The notes under the pieces were generated by a model that was not told where the DNA came from, did not search any database, and worked only from the letters and a program-made list of their open reading frames with translations. 64,000 bases of DNA, taken from NCBI RefSeq assembly GCF_000015285.1, contig NC_008709.1:2108001-2172000 (forward strand). Reading direction: 5' to 3'. This document shows positions 1-8,644 of this stretch, piece by piece. Both the position numbers and the translations under genes were made by a program. This DNA comes from Psychromonas ingrahamii 37. Its GTDB lineage: Bacteria > Pseudomonadota > Gammaproteobacteria > Enterobacterales > Psychromonadaceae. Every line of letters starts with the position of its first letter. The stretch's first letter is position 1.

Positions 1-1
1 A

Positions 2-274
2 TCAGAATCAATAGAATCATACCGAGAGATATTAACTGGCTTATTAGATATTTACATATCGAGTATCAGCAATAAAATGAATGAAACAATGAAATTCCTG
101 ACGGTTTTTGCTTCAATATTCATTCCGTTAACTTTTCTTGCGGGAATTTATGGAATGAACTTTGAATATATGCCCGAGTTAAAGTGGAAATGGGCATACC
201 CGGCTCTTTGGGCTGTTTTTATTATCTTGCCAATAATACTATTGATCTATTTCAGAAGGAAAAAATGGTTATAA
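2..274 (+). CDS. corA: CorA-family Mg2+/Co2+ channel, C-terminal part (runs in from the left)
   Basis: The open frame enters from the window edge and ends at 274. It carries the end of the long cytoplasmic helix, a first membrane helix ending in the family signature YGMNF, a short loop rich in acidic and aromatic residues, a second membrane helix and a basic C-terminus (FRRKKWL). This is the standard CorA/MIT pore end: the GMN loop selects hydrated Mg2+ in the inner membrane pentamer. Only about 90 residues are visible, so subfamily (CorA versus ZntB) cannot be settled, although the GMNF context favours CorA. An internal ATG at 77 is not the start, because the frame is open and CorA-like upstream of it. 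Confidence 0.85.
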   Translation, partial: SESIESYREILTGLLDIYISSISNKMNETMKFLTVFASIFIPLTFLAGIYGMNFEYMPELKWKWAYPALWAVFIILPIILLIYFRRKKWL

Positions 275-550
275 CTCAATTCTGCAGTTTTTTTGTTACG
301 GCTTTAGCATGAAATTTTACTTGCTTGAAATTCAAATAGTGACATGATTTTTAAAAAAAGAGCCTTTTTATCCACAATTTGAACCAATGAAGATATCTTA
401 TTGATATGATAAACCGAAAATTTTCGTGCCATCTTTAAAATTAAAAATTGCGGAATCGAGTATAACTGAGAGATTTAAATGGCCAAAAATCCAGATCAGC
501 TGTCCAGTTATCTTTAATTATAATCGGGGGTAATATTTTCGGTCAGGCTC

Positions 551-3094
551 CTAGGCTCCGTCTTCATTCTCTTGCTCGGCGCTCTCATTTATGTGATATT
601 TTTTGTGTAACTGCTCTAGTTGCCGTTTTTTTGATTCCATTTTTGCTTCGGCTTTAGTGGATCGTCGAATTGCTTGATCGAGTTGCTGGCGGCTCTTGCC
701 TAACTTATTATAGAGCTTGGTTCGTTCTTCTTCGCTACCATGCTGACGCATTTCTAACAAATTATCTTCGATAGCCTGATTGATTGTCTGTACCTCCTCT
801 TCGGTCTGTTTTGCATGCGCCTGTGCTGCGTTCAGCTTATCCTCGGCCTTAGCCAGTATTCCGGCAATACCTTGCTCCGGCTCCGCATCAAGATCAATTT
901 TTTGTGCTGCGATAACCAATGCAACTAACGGCAGTACCGGCAGTAACTTGTCGACAGATAGCCCGGAACAGTCGACAATTTGATCCGCCTTAAGGGTCAG
1001 AGGCAAGAATATCAAGCTTGCATCCTGTGAATATTTTAGGATCGTCGCGCTGCTAAAATCCTCCACAATCACCGCGTCGGCATCGATTCTAATATCTTCC
1101 AGCTCTTGCTGTAAGACTGCTAGTGTGGCCTTATAATCACCACTGTGAACCGAGCTCAGTACGCGCAACTCAGATTCTAGCCAAAAGTCCGAGCGAGTCA
1201 TTAGATGCGCCAGTAGCAACATCAGCGAACCACTGTTTCCTGATATATACCAGATATCAATCCGGCGCTGATCAGGTGCTTGCTGTGCTAGCTTTTGCCA
1301 TTCAGGCTCTTTGGCATCCAGAACGACGAGATTATAACCAAGCCGCAGTGCGGAATGCAGATTTTTGCCAAAGCTTTTCAGCTGCAGGGTAAAAAAATGT
1401 TGCGTGTAGCTATCCAGGTAATTGAGTAGGATAGTGTTGGCTTTTAAGGGGCCAATGCCGAAGGATTGCAGTAATAATGAGCTGCCTATCTCAAGCGACG
1501 GAGCATTGATCACCAGCGGGAAAGCTTGTACGCCACTGGCAGAAATATCCTCATAGAGCTCATTTTCGGCGGATTTTTTCTGTAATGGACTCTTTTCCAG
1601 AATGTGCACTAGTGTGGTCAGGCCACTGCCCGCTTCGAGCCAGGAAGAAAATTTCAGTAGTCGTTCGCGCCTTGTTCTACTGCTGGAAAAAGCGAGGATT
1701 TGTGGCCGCCAGTCGCGCGGATGTTCTAGCTCAAGTGAAATCTGCAGAAGATGCTCCCGGACCTGCTGCAAGTGGTAGGAGCGGCGCCCGTCAGCCCAGC
1801 GGCTTTGCTTGGCGGTGCGCTGCAGATACTGATAAATGGCGAAGATCAAGGTCACCGCAAGCGCTGCCGATTCCCAGTTAATGGCTAACATAGCTAGTAA
1901 ACAAACGCCCGCTCCGGCCAGACTTGCATATTTATGAAACCATTTGAAACGCGGACGGAATGAGGGACTGGCAGAACTGGCTTCAAAGTAGGTGGCGTAA
2001 TTGAGCAGTCCATAGGAAATTAGAAAGAACATTGCAACGACACTGGCGATCAGATTGAGATCACCCAGACCGATTGTGAATATCGCGATAGCACCGGCCA
2101 GTAGCACGCCCCGTTGCGGATTGTTGGACGAGCCAACGCCTGTGGCAAAAGGCGTTAACAGCGGAAAAACCTTATCGGATGCTAAGGATTGTAGAATACG
2201 TGGTGCACCGAGAAAAGAAGCCATCGCGGAAGAAAGGGTGGCGGCAAAGACCCCGGCAATAATTAATACAGGTAGCCAGGCAATTCGGTTCATGGCTGAG
2301 TAATCACTGGCCAATAATTGCTGGGGTAGGCTGCCGGCAAAAAAGAGTGCAGCGGTTAAATAGACTATCAGTGAGATGCCTACCGCCATAAAAGTTCCCT
2401 TGGGTAAACTGCTACCTGGATCGCTCAGATCCCCCGACATGCTTACACCCTGAGTGAAGCCGGTCACCGCAGGGAAAAATACTGCGAACAGTACCCAGAA
2501 AGACGGCGCCTGCGGTGCCGATTGCCAGTTACCCCGCAGCAGTGCGAAGTCCCAATGTAATAAAGCACCCATAAAAAAAGAGATCAGTGCCAGACAGATA
2601 ACTGCCATGACAACATACTGAAAACGGGTAGACCAATCCGCTCCTTGCCAAGCTAAAAAGAACAATCCGGCAATCGCTACAAGCGCAATGATCTGCGCTA
2701 TACCATCGTTCATTGCGAACAGTCCGGCAACTACCTCGCCAAAGCCGATGCAGTAAAAACCGATCGAAACTGACTGCGCCATAAACAGCACTAGCCCTAG
2801 GGCGCCGCCAAATTCAAGCCCAAGTGTTCTGGATATCAGATAATAGTCGCCGCCGCCTCGGACTTTTAAATTGGTGGCGATGGCCGACAGAGAAATGCTG
2901 GTCAGTATGGAGATAGTGTAGGCAATAAAAATAATCAGCAGCGTCTGCTGCAAGCCCCCCGTACCGACTAAATAACCGAGCCGCAGAAAGAGAATCAGTC
3001 CGAGTATCGTTAAAATACTTGGCGTAAAGACACCGGCAAAGGTGCCTAGCTTGTGTTGAGTAGTCTTAGACGAGTTAGTAGGGGGGGTGTGCAT
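551..3094 (-). CDS. SLC12/APC-superfamily permease (cation-chloride cotransporter-like)
   Basis: About 847 residues. The first ~430 hold some twelve hydrophobic helices and begin with an APC-type core (the GVFTPSILTILGLILFLRLG region and RGGGDYYLISRTLG), as in Na-K-Cl/K-Cl cotransporters and bacterial amino-acid permeases. A long soluble C-terminal half follows, comparable to the SLC12 regulatory domain, ending in a charged coiled coil (roughly residues 750-848). The ATG at 3092-3094 lies behind an AAGGA box and is preferred to the TTG one codon upstream. The gene looks clearly GC-richer than its AT-rich neighbours, which may mean later acquisition. Substrate is not deducible: ion-chloride cotransport and amino-acid transport both remain possible. 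No partner gene is adjacent. Confidence 0.82.
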   Translation of the reverse strand: MHTPPTNSSKTTQHKLGTFAGVFTPSILTILGLILFLRLGYLVGTGGLQQTLLIIFIAYTISILTSISLSAIATNLKVRGGGDYYLISRTLGLEFGGALGLVLFMAQSVSIGFYCIGFGEVVAGLFAMNDGIAQIIALVAIAGLFFLAWQGADWSTRFQYVVMAVICLALISFFMGALLHWDFALLRGNWQSAPQAPSFWVLFAVFFPAVTGFTQGVSMSGDLSDPGSSLPKGTFMAVGISLIVYLTAALFFAGSLPQQLLASDYSAMNRIAWLPVLIIAGVFAATLSSAMASFLGAPRILQSLASDKVFPLLTPFATGVGSSNNPQRGVLLAGAIAIFTIGLGDLNLIASVVAMFFLISYGLLNYATYFEASSASPSFRPRFKWFHKYASLAGAGVCLLAMLAINWESAALAVTLIFAIYQYLQRTAKQSRWADGRRSYHLQQVREHLLQISLELEHPRDWRPQILAFSSSRTRRERLLKFSSWLEAGSGLTTLVHILEKSPLQKKSAENELYEDISASGVQAFPLVINAPSLEIGSSLLLQSFGIGPLKANTILLNYLDSYTQHFFTLQLKSFGKNLHSALRLGYNLVVLDAKEPEWQKLAQQAPDQRRIDIWYISGNSGSLMLLLAHLMTRSDFWLESELRVLSSVHSGDYKATLAVLQQELEDIRIDADAVIVEDFSSATILKYSQDASLIFLPLTLKADQIVDCSGLSVDKLLPVLPLVALVIAAQKIDLDAEPEQGIAGILAKAEDKLNAAQAHAKQTEEEVQTINQAIEDNLLEMRQHGSEEERTKLYNKLGKSRQQLDQAIRRSTKAEAKMESKKRQLEQLHKKYHINESAEQENEDGA

Positions 3095-3602
3095 CAATTC
3101 TTTCCTTACAGTCTGAAAACATGAATATTGTTTTCTCGGGACGTCATCACCACTGCTGTTTGTGGACTTATAAAAGCATAGTGCAATATTTTTTTAAATT
3201 TTTTCTATAGTGAACGTGTGAAAAGAGGCGACCAGATAAAAAAATACACTGAATTAAGCTTATCTGTAATATCTTGTAACCAAGCTCTAATTAAAAGGAC
3301 TGACTATCTATAAAAGCTAATCAACAGTGCGGGAAATCGCTTAGATTATCTGCACTGCAGCGTATTTCGCCGTTATTATATTATAGGCGTAAACCAAAAT
3401 GCGACTGTGTTCTGGAAAATAATATTTTAATCTGAATAGGGCTTTACAATAAATAAGCTAAAAAACTGTTTTTCTGATGGTCCTTTTTCTGTTGATAAAA
3501 TGGCGGTGTTAATGCTGCATTTATCAACTACAATTTACCTACATTTAGACCAAAACAGGGTGCTTTTTCTTTTAAAGAACAGGCCATAAATTGAGGAAAT
3601 AT
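3095..3602. other. intergenic, about 500 bp
   Basis: AT-rich divergent intergenic space between the permease and the MscS-like gene. It must hold both promoters, but I see no distinctive operator, hairpin or small gene in it. Confidence 0.5.
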
Positions 3603-4679
3603 ATGCAGTTGTCTGAACAAGTTGTCGATGTTTTTTTTGCGTCCTTACCTTCCTTGAGCATTTTTGTTTTCGCGGTGCTGAGCATAGTGGGATGCCATTG
3701 GTTTTTTCTTGCGCGGCATCCCGAACTGGGTAATGAACGAAAATTTCCCATCCAGATTTTAATCTTGGCTCTGACTATTATCTCGGTGTTGGCCGTTGTT
3801 ATTGCCCTACCTATAAATGAAAGTTCTCGTAATCAGATAATGGGGTTAATTGGCATTCTCCTGTCGGGAATTATTGCGTTTTCATCAACCAATGTTATCT
3901 CAAATTTAATGTCCGGCGTTTTGCTGCGAATAACAAAACCTTTTCAAACCGGTGATTTTATACGCGTCGGTGATTTTTTTGGTCGCGTGGTAGAGCGCGG
4001 TTTATTCGACACGGAAATTCAATCGGAAAACCGGGAATTTGTCGCTTTACCTAATACATATCTTGTTAACAACCCCGTCTCTACCATTCGTAAGTCAGGC
4101 ACTATTGTGTCTGCAACCTTGTCATTAGGATACGATCTGCACCATTTACAGATTGAACCTTTACTGATTAAAGCGGCAGAGAAAAGTGGACTTGATAGCC
4201 CCTTTGTTTATATTCTTGAACTTGGCAATTTTTCCATCACTTACCGAATTTCAGGGTTACTGAATGAGGTCAAAGGACTGCTTACCGCTCGTTCAAATCT
4301 ATTCCGAAGTATTCTGGAAACCTTACACAGTGAAGGGATAGAAATCATGTCTCCTGCTTTTATGAATCAACGTAAAATAGATGATGGTAATAAAATTATT
4401 CCAACCTTTATACACGCGGCAGCAGACAAAAAGATTGTCGATGCGGAAGGGATAGTTTTTGATAAAGCAGAGCAGGCAGCACAGATAGAAGATGAAAAAA
4501 ACGCGTTAATGGACGGCATAAAAGATTTAGAAATTAACCTAAAAAACACTTCGGATACAAACAGACCGCAGCTAATCAAGAGTATAAAAAAGAAACGAGA
4601 ACGGCTTGAGGTTGTTGATCATAGAGAAGTTGAAGAAAATAGAGATAACAGTCCGGGCAGCGCAACGCAGGCTGACTAA
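3603..4679 (+). CDS. small-conductance mechanosensitive channel, MscS family
   Basis: About 358 residues. Three to four hydrophobic segments occupy residues 1-110, followed by an MscS beta domain (GDFIRVGDFFGRVVERGLF, then FVALPNTYLVNNPVSTIRKSG) and an alpha/beta domain. The last ~70 residues are charged and helical (KNALMDGIKDLEINLKN...), an extra tail beyond the classic 286-residue MscS. The start is placed at ATG 3603, with a GAGG box at 3593-3596 six bases away; a TTG four codons upstream overlaps that box and is unlikely. Such channels gate on membrane tension to relieve hypo-osmotic stress. It stands alone on this strand. Confidence 0.85.
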   Translation: MQLSEQVVDVFFASLPSLSIFVFAVLSIVGCHWFFLARHPELGNERKFPIQILILALTIISVLAVVIALPINESSRNQIMGLIGILLSGIIAFSSTNVISNLMSGVLLRITKPFQTGDFIRVGDFFGRVVERGLFDTEIQSENREFVALPNTYLVNNPVSTIRKSGTIVSATLSLGYDLHHLQIEPLLIKAAEKSGLDSPFVYILELGNFSITYRISGLLNEVKGLLTARSNLFRSILETLHSEGIEIMSPAFMNQRKIDDGNKIIPTFIHAAADKKIVDAEGIVFDKAEQAAQIEDEKNALMDGIKDLEINLKNTSDTNRPQLIKSIKKKRERLEVVDHREVEENRDNSPGSATQAD

Positions 4680-4950
4680 CTGCAAAGCCGGTTTTCAAAT
4701 TATCCCTGTTCGGTATAAATATTTTAACCTGTTTAGCCAGACATGCTGCTTAGTCAGCCATGTTTTTGTTGGTTGCAGTGTCTGAAAATAGACAAAATAA
4801 AATAGTCGAATATACTCATTTGTATCGAACTGAGGGCTATTTCCAATACGATTTAACGCCTTGGTTTCTATTGCTACCAACCCATTGATTAAGATAGTCC
4901 TTAGCAGGTTGCTGTTAAGCAATATTTTCAAATTTACTGTTGGAGTCTTT

Positions 4951-5478
4951 ATGCCACGTATTATTATATTCGTTTTGCTCAGTTTATCTGTGTTAGCTTG
5001 CAGCGTAAAACCAGCCACTGATTACGTAATAGGTCATGATTTTTCGCGGTATCAACATTTTGCATTTGTTGCCACCCCCAAAGATGGGGTCGTTAGTATA
5101 GACAGTTCGAGAATAGAGCATGCCCTCATTAGATCACTAAGCCAAAAAGGAATCAGTCAAACAACCAAAGAGCAAGCTGATTTATTGGTGAATTATTATA
5201 TAGAAAGTGCAACTGAACTTGAATCATATGGTAGTCAGATAGGCGTTGGAATTTTCAGCGGTGGAGGTAGTATCGGCATGAGCAGTCCCATTCTTTACCG
5301 AGAACGTTATTACGGTAAGTTATTTATCGAATTCTTGAATCCAACCAGCCACTCAATTGTATGGCGTTCTGTTTCTCAAAGTCGGTTGCTTGAGACAATG
5401 GGAACGGTTAAACGTGCGGAATTTATTACTGCTCAAATTGAATTAATGCTGAGTGATTTTCCTCCAAAAGACAAATAA
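4951..5478 (+). CDS. DUF4136-family lipoprotein
   Basis: 175 residues starting MPRIIIFVLLSLSVLACS, a short lipoprotein signal with lipobox LSVLAC; a TGGAG box at 4941-4945 supports this ATG over an in-frame GTG at 4861. The mature part matches DUF4136 in layout: an N-terminal strand segment (GHDFSRYQHFAFVATP), a middle with DSSRIEHALIRSLSQKGI, the ADLLVNYY strand, a glycine-rich loop (GIFSGGGSIGMSS) and the C-terminal NPTSHSIVWRSVSQSR block. DUF4136 proteins are outer-membrane-anchored lipoproteins of unknown role. No partner is nearby except the following lipoprotein gene on the same strand. Confidence 0.8.
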   Translation: MPRIIIFVLLSLSVLACSVKPATDYVIGHDFSRYQHFAFVATPKDGVVSIDSSRIEHALIRSLSQKGISQTTKEQADLLVNYYIESATELESYGSQIGVGIFSGGGSIGMSSPILYRERYYGKLFIEFLNPTSHSIVWRSVSQSRLLETMGTVKRAEFITAQIELMLSDFPPKDK

Positions 5479-5733
5479 AAGCTCTTTTTACTTTTAAGTC
5501 CATTAAATAAGAGCGTTTGGTATAAGATAGCGATCAGCCCTGCATTTTTGATGAACAGGCAGGTAATGACTGCCATTATTCAATAGGCTCTTTATTGATC
5601 AAATGACGGTTTTAGAATTTTAAAAATTCCAGCACTAACTCGCCGGACAGTTATCAGGAGAGCACTTATTTTTTATTTTAACAAGTTATTCACCCATTAT
5701 ATAAGATGCAGTATTAATTTAGGCCTATTCATA

Positions 5734-6663
5734 ATGTTATCCGGCTGCGCTTCTTTTATGGCACAAAAATCTTCAGTTTCCTCGCGGCCGACAGCAGTCA
5801 CTACCTATTTTGACTATCGGATAGTCTCAGCAAACAATAAGGCCATCACCCTTCAGGATTTGTCGCGTGAGATCAAAAATGCCAACGTGGTGCTGATTGG
5901 CGAGTGGCATACTCACAGTGGTATTCATCGTTTTGAAACGGATCTGTTGCGGGCTCTGTTTGTGCAGAATCCAAATGTAACACTCTCTATGGAGCAATTT
6001 TCGCGCGACAGCCAAGAAATTGTGAATCAATACCTGGCGGGTGAAATAGGTGAAACAACATTGATAAAGCAAGCTAACACATGGCCGAACTACGAAAGTG
6101 ATTATCGTCCTTTAGTTGAATTCGCAAAATTTAATAAACTTGATCTTATTGCCGGCAATGCACCTAATAATATTGTCAGTTGTATCGGTAGAGAGGGGAT
6201 CGAGTATATTAATAGATTACCCGAAAAACAGCGATCCTGGCTAGCCGAGCGTATTTCCACAAAAGACAGTGCATATAAAAATCACTTTCTGGCCTCCATG
6301 CATCATGGTGATGAAATACAAAATAACCAACAATTTGCAGCGCAAATGGCCTGGGATGAGACAATGGCAGAAAGTATCGTACGCTATTTAGATGTACACC
6401 CTGACAAGCAGGTTATGCACATTGCCGGTAACTTCCATGTTGAAAATGGCCTGGGGATTGCGGCTGGCATTCTGCGCAGAGATGCTGATTTAAAGGTAGT
6501 GATAGTGACACCGGTCAGTGCTCAACGGGCGCTGGAGAAAGGCGTTGGCGACTACCGCCTGCAGGTTATACCACCCCCGCAAAAATTCGTAAAAAACGAT
6601 AACAGGATAACTTATTTCAAGTCACTTTCAGTGCGTAATAATAACTTACAATGTATTCAGTAA
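5734..6663 (+). CDS. ChaN/DUF399-family haem-binding-type lipoprotein
   Basis: The body matches the ChaN-like (DUF399, Tiki/EreA superfamily) fold: VVLIGEWHTHSGIHRFE near the N-terminus, SMEQFSRD, DYRPLVEFAK, IAGNAPNN, MHHGD and MHIAGNFHVENGLGIA towards the end. Family members bind haem or resemble TIKI metallopeptidases. The first conventional start, ATG at 5734, gives MLSGCAS, which is a lipobox without a hydrophobic signal in front of it. The frame stays open upstream and reads as a plausible signal back to an ATT at 5668 with AGGAG at 5656-5660, seven bases away, so the true start may be that rare codon (see findings). About 309 residues from the ATG, about 331 from the ATT. Confidence 0.8.
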   Translation: MLSGCASFMAQKSSVSSRPTAVTTYFDYRIVSANNKAITLQDLSREIKNANVVLIGEWHTHSGIHRFETDLLRALFVQNPNVTLSMEQFSRDSQEIVNQYLAGEIGETTLIKQANTWPNYESDYRPLVEFAKFNKLDLIAGNAPNNIVSCIGREGIEYINRLPEKQRSWLAERISTKDSAYKNHFLASMHHGDEIQNNQQFAAQMAWDETMAESIVRYLDVHPDKQVMHIAGNFHVENGLGIAAGILRRDADLKVVIVTPVSAQRALEKGVGDYRLQVIPPPQKFVKNDNRITYFKSLSVRNNNLQCIQ

Positions 6664-6709
6664 GGGCATTATTCGTTGGACTTTATTCAAAAAACAGATT
6701 CTAGAATGA

Positions 6710-7073
6710 TACCAAAAGCATTAAGTTTATGATCACTTTATTAATGCATTTGGGATAAAAACGTTGTTCAATAGATTGAATCAACATGACAAATTAATTA
6801 ATGGAACGGGTCTATGTTATCGGTAGGGTGCGCTTCGCGCACCGCAAGCGGCGGAGATTGGGGCGCTCCCTACGGGCTGTTCTATCGCCAATATATTGCA
6901 CAAGTCAGGCAATTAAATGCGATAATTTAGCCAATTTAGTATTTAAAGATTATGTACATAGAGTTAATTAGGTTAGTCGAGGATGGAATAATGTTAGGCA
7001 TCAGGTAGAAGAGGTAAAAACACTCAGCCAAAGGGAGTGGGCAAATCTGCTCACTTAATTAATGCGTTTGGTA
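6710..7073. repeat. small TIR element(s), IS630/mariner-MITE-like
   Basis: Starts with TACCAAAAGCATTAAGTTTA at 6710; a matching inverted end (TTAATGCATTTGGGATA) lies at 6740-6756, and a better one (TTAATTAATGCGTTTGGTA) at 7055-7073. The same ends bound a 113-bp element at 60081-60193. Termini of the form TA-CCAAA...TTTGG-TA suggest TA target-site duplication as in IS630/Tc1-type MITEs. It could be one 364-bp element or a 47-bp palindromic relic plus a solo right end. The interior has a GC-rich stem-like stretch (6828-6888) and no credible gene. Confidence 0.6.
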
Positions 7074-7228
7074 TGAATGCTATTCACAAGGCAGCCCGTA
7101 AATTTATTAACGAAAATAAAATTTTTATGTTGAAAAGTTAGCGGTGAAAAAATTTTCAATACAGGCTCAGACAAGCACTGAGGACTGCGAATTCATAAAT
7201 GAAAGGTATCTGCCGGCAATGTGCCACA

Positions 7229-7335
7229 GGTGATTATCTCTGAAATATTACAGCTGTTGGGAAAAGGGGGGGAGCCTCTGGAACGATTGGGTTGGCTAGA
7301 GGAGCTGCTTAACAGCGTTATTATTCGCTGAAAGC
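7229..7335 (+). pseudogene. short IS5-type transposase N-terminal relic (tentative)
   Basis: A short open stretch reads VPQVIISEILQLLGKGGEP then LERLGWLEELLNSVIIR before a stop. The pattern (L..LG..G.PLERL..L...I..) resembles the N-terminal segment of IS5-group transposases. Nothing of the DDE core follows, so at most a 30-residue relic remains. The identification rests on this pattern only. Confidence 0.3.
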
Positions 7336-7412
7336 GTGTTGAGGGAGAATCGAGTGAATGATGCTCCTTCAACATTCGCTTATTGATTTAGCGGGAGAGG
7401 AAGTTAACAGTG

Positions 7413-8195
7413 TCATTCATAGATGCGTTTCTTTTTTGTTCTGATAACCGCAATATAGGCATGCCAGCTGGCAAAAGCAAGGACAGGCATAATCACGATA
7501 AAACCTACCGCAGAGGTTAAAAATCCCAGGAATACAAAAATAATCAGGATTAATCCCCATACTAGCATAGCATAAAAGTTATTTATTACTGCTCTGGTTG
7601 ATGTGAAAATTGCGGTCATAATATCAACTTTACGTTCCAGCAATATTTGTGGCGTAAAGGCAGAAAGCACCATAACAGCTGCTAAGATTAATGCGCCTAA
7701 TATAGTACCCAAACTTAAAAAAGCCAATAGTTCTTCAAATGTTGGATTAAGTGAATCAGGATAAAGCGCAAAAACTAGCGATGCAACGCGTAGCCAGGCT
7801 GTCATGATAAGCAGTATAATGACGGCAAATGCCCATGCGCCAACGGGATTGCGAAACATCGACTTAATACTATGAGAAAAAGAGGGCTTATGACCTTTTT
7901 CTAACTCCCAGGAGACATCATACAGCGCTGCGGCAAAGACGGGAGCAATCAAGGTAAAGGTAATGGTCATGCTTATATTGATAAGGTGGTTATCTGTTTC
8001 ACTGTAAAGGTACATAATAGCAACAGGTATTAAACTGAAAATTAGGCCATAAACAAGACTAATTAACGGGGCGGCTATAAAATCTTTTGCACCCAGTGAT
8101 AGCCAATGCAGAGGGGCAAAAATTTCAACTTTATTGCTTTCTATGGTGCGTGCATATTCATGGTTGTGGTCTTTATTAGTTGGACTTAACGGCAT
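7413..8195 (-). CDS. DUF2189 integral membrane protein
   Basis: 260 residues. An N-terminal soluble stretch (VEIFAPLHWLSLGAKDFIAAP) leads into six or so hydrophobic helices ending in a basic tail (RTKKKRIYE). The W-L..G..D...P opening, the YDVSWELEKG motif after the second helix and the regular helix spacing fit DUF2189, annotated elsewhere as predicted integral membrane proteins, sometimes near cytochrome oxidase genes. The ATG at 8195 has a strong AGGAGA box. It is a single gene; function unknown. Confidence 0.75.
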   Translation of the reverse strand: MPLSPTNKDHNHEYARTIESNKVEIFAPLHWLSLGAKDFIAAPLISLVYGLIFSLIPVAIMYLYSETDNHLINISMTITFTLIAPVFAAALYDVSWELEKGHKPSFSHSIKSMFRNPVGAWAFAVIILLIMTAWLRVASLVFALYPDSLNPTFEELLAFLSLGTILGALILAAVMVLSAFTPQILLERKVDIMTAIFTSTRAVINNFYAMLVWGLILIIFVFLGFLTSAVGFIVIMPVLAFASWHAYIAVIRTKKKRIYE

Positions 8196-8644
8196 ACTCT
8201 TCTCCTAGGGACAGCAGGTTGTATTCAGTTATTACTTGTATAGCACTATAATTTATTTTTGTAACGTTACGCATCACACTTTAAGTTTTATCAGGTCTAA
8301 AATTAATTAAAACATAGCTTTAGAAGAATATAGCTTTAGCTTATGCTTCTAAAGCTATGTTTTAAAGTAATACCAAAAATAAAACAGATCATTGTTTCTG
8401 AGTGATCTACTGACGCCTTATTCATTGATTTGTAAAAGAATAGACCAGTATGCTAGAAAGTATAAACAAGATTGGTGATACTGGCTTATTTTTATTCAGA
8501 ATTAATGCTCGCCATCATTAATTTATTTTATTAGCGCTGTGTCGATGCATTCTTTCAATAAAATAAAAAACATCCTGTGGAGTGATGGTTTAATAAACAA
8601 AGCACTTTTTAATAACGTTTTATATTCAAGTAAGGGAGGGCACT
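8196..8644. other. intergenic region between the DUF2189 gene and fumC
   Basis: About 450 bp between divergent genes. Apart from the 20-bp inverted repeat at 8307-8365 (separate entry), I see only AT-rich sequence that should hold the two promoters. Confidence 0.5.
8307..8365. repeat. 20-bp perfect inverted repeat with 19-nt loop
   Basis: TTAAAACATAGCTTTAGAAG (8307-8326) is exactly repeated in inverse at 8346-8365; the loop also contains ATAGCTTTAGC, echoing the stem. It sits between divergent genes, so it is not an obvious terminator. A strong RNA hairpin, a cruciform or a small mobile palindrome are all possible. Confidence 0.8.

Noticed and set aside
4695-5018. 107-codon minus-strand frame overlapping the DUF4136 gene start
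   Set aside because: It covers promoter and signal-peptide sequence of the real gene and shows no protein-like pattern.
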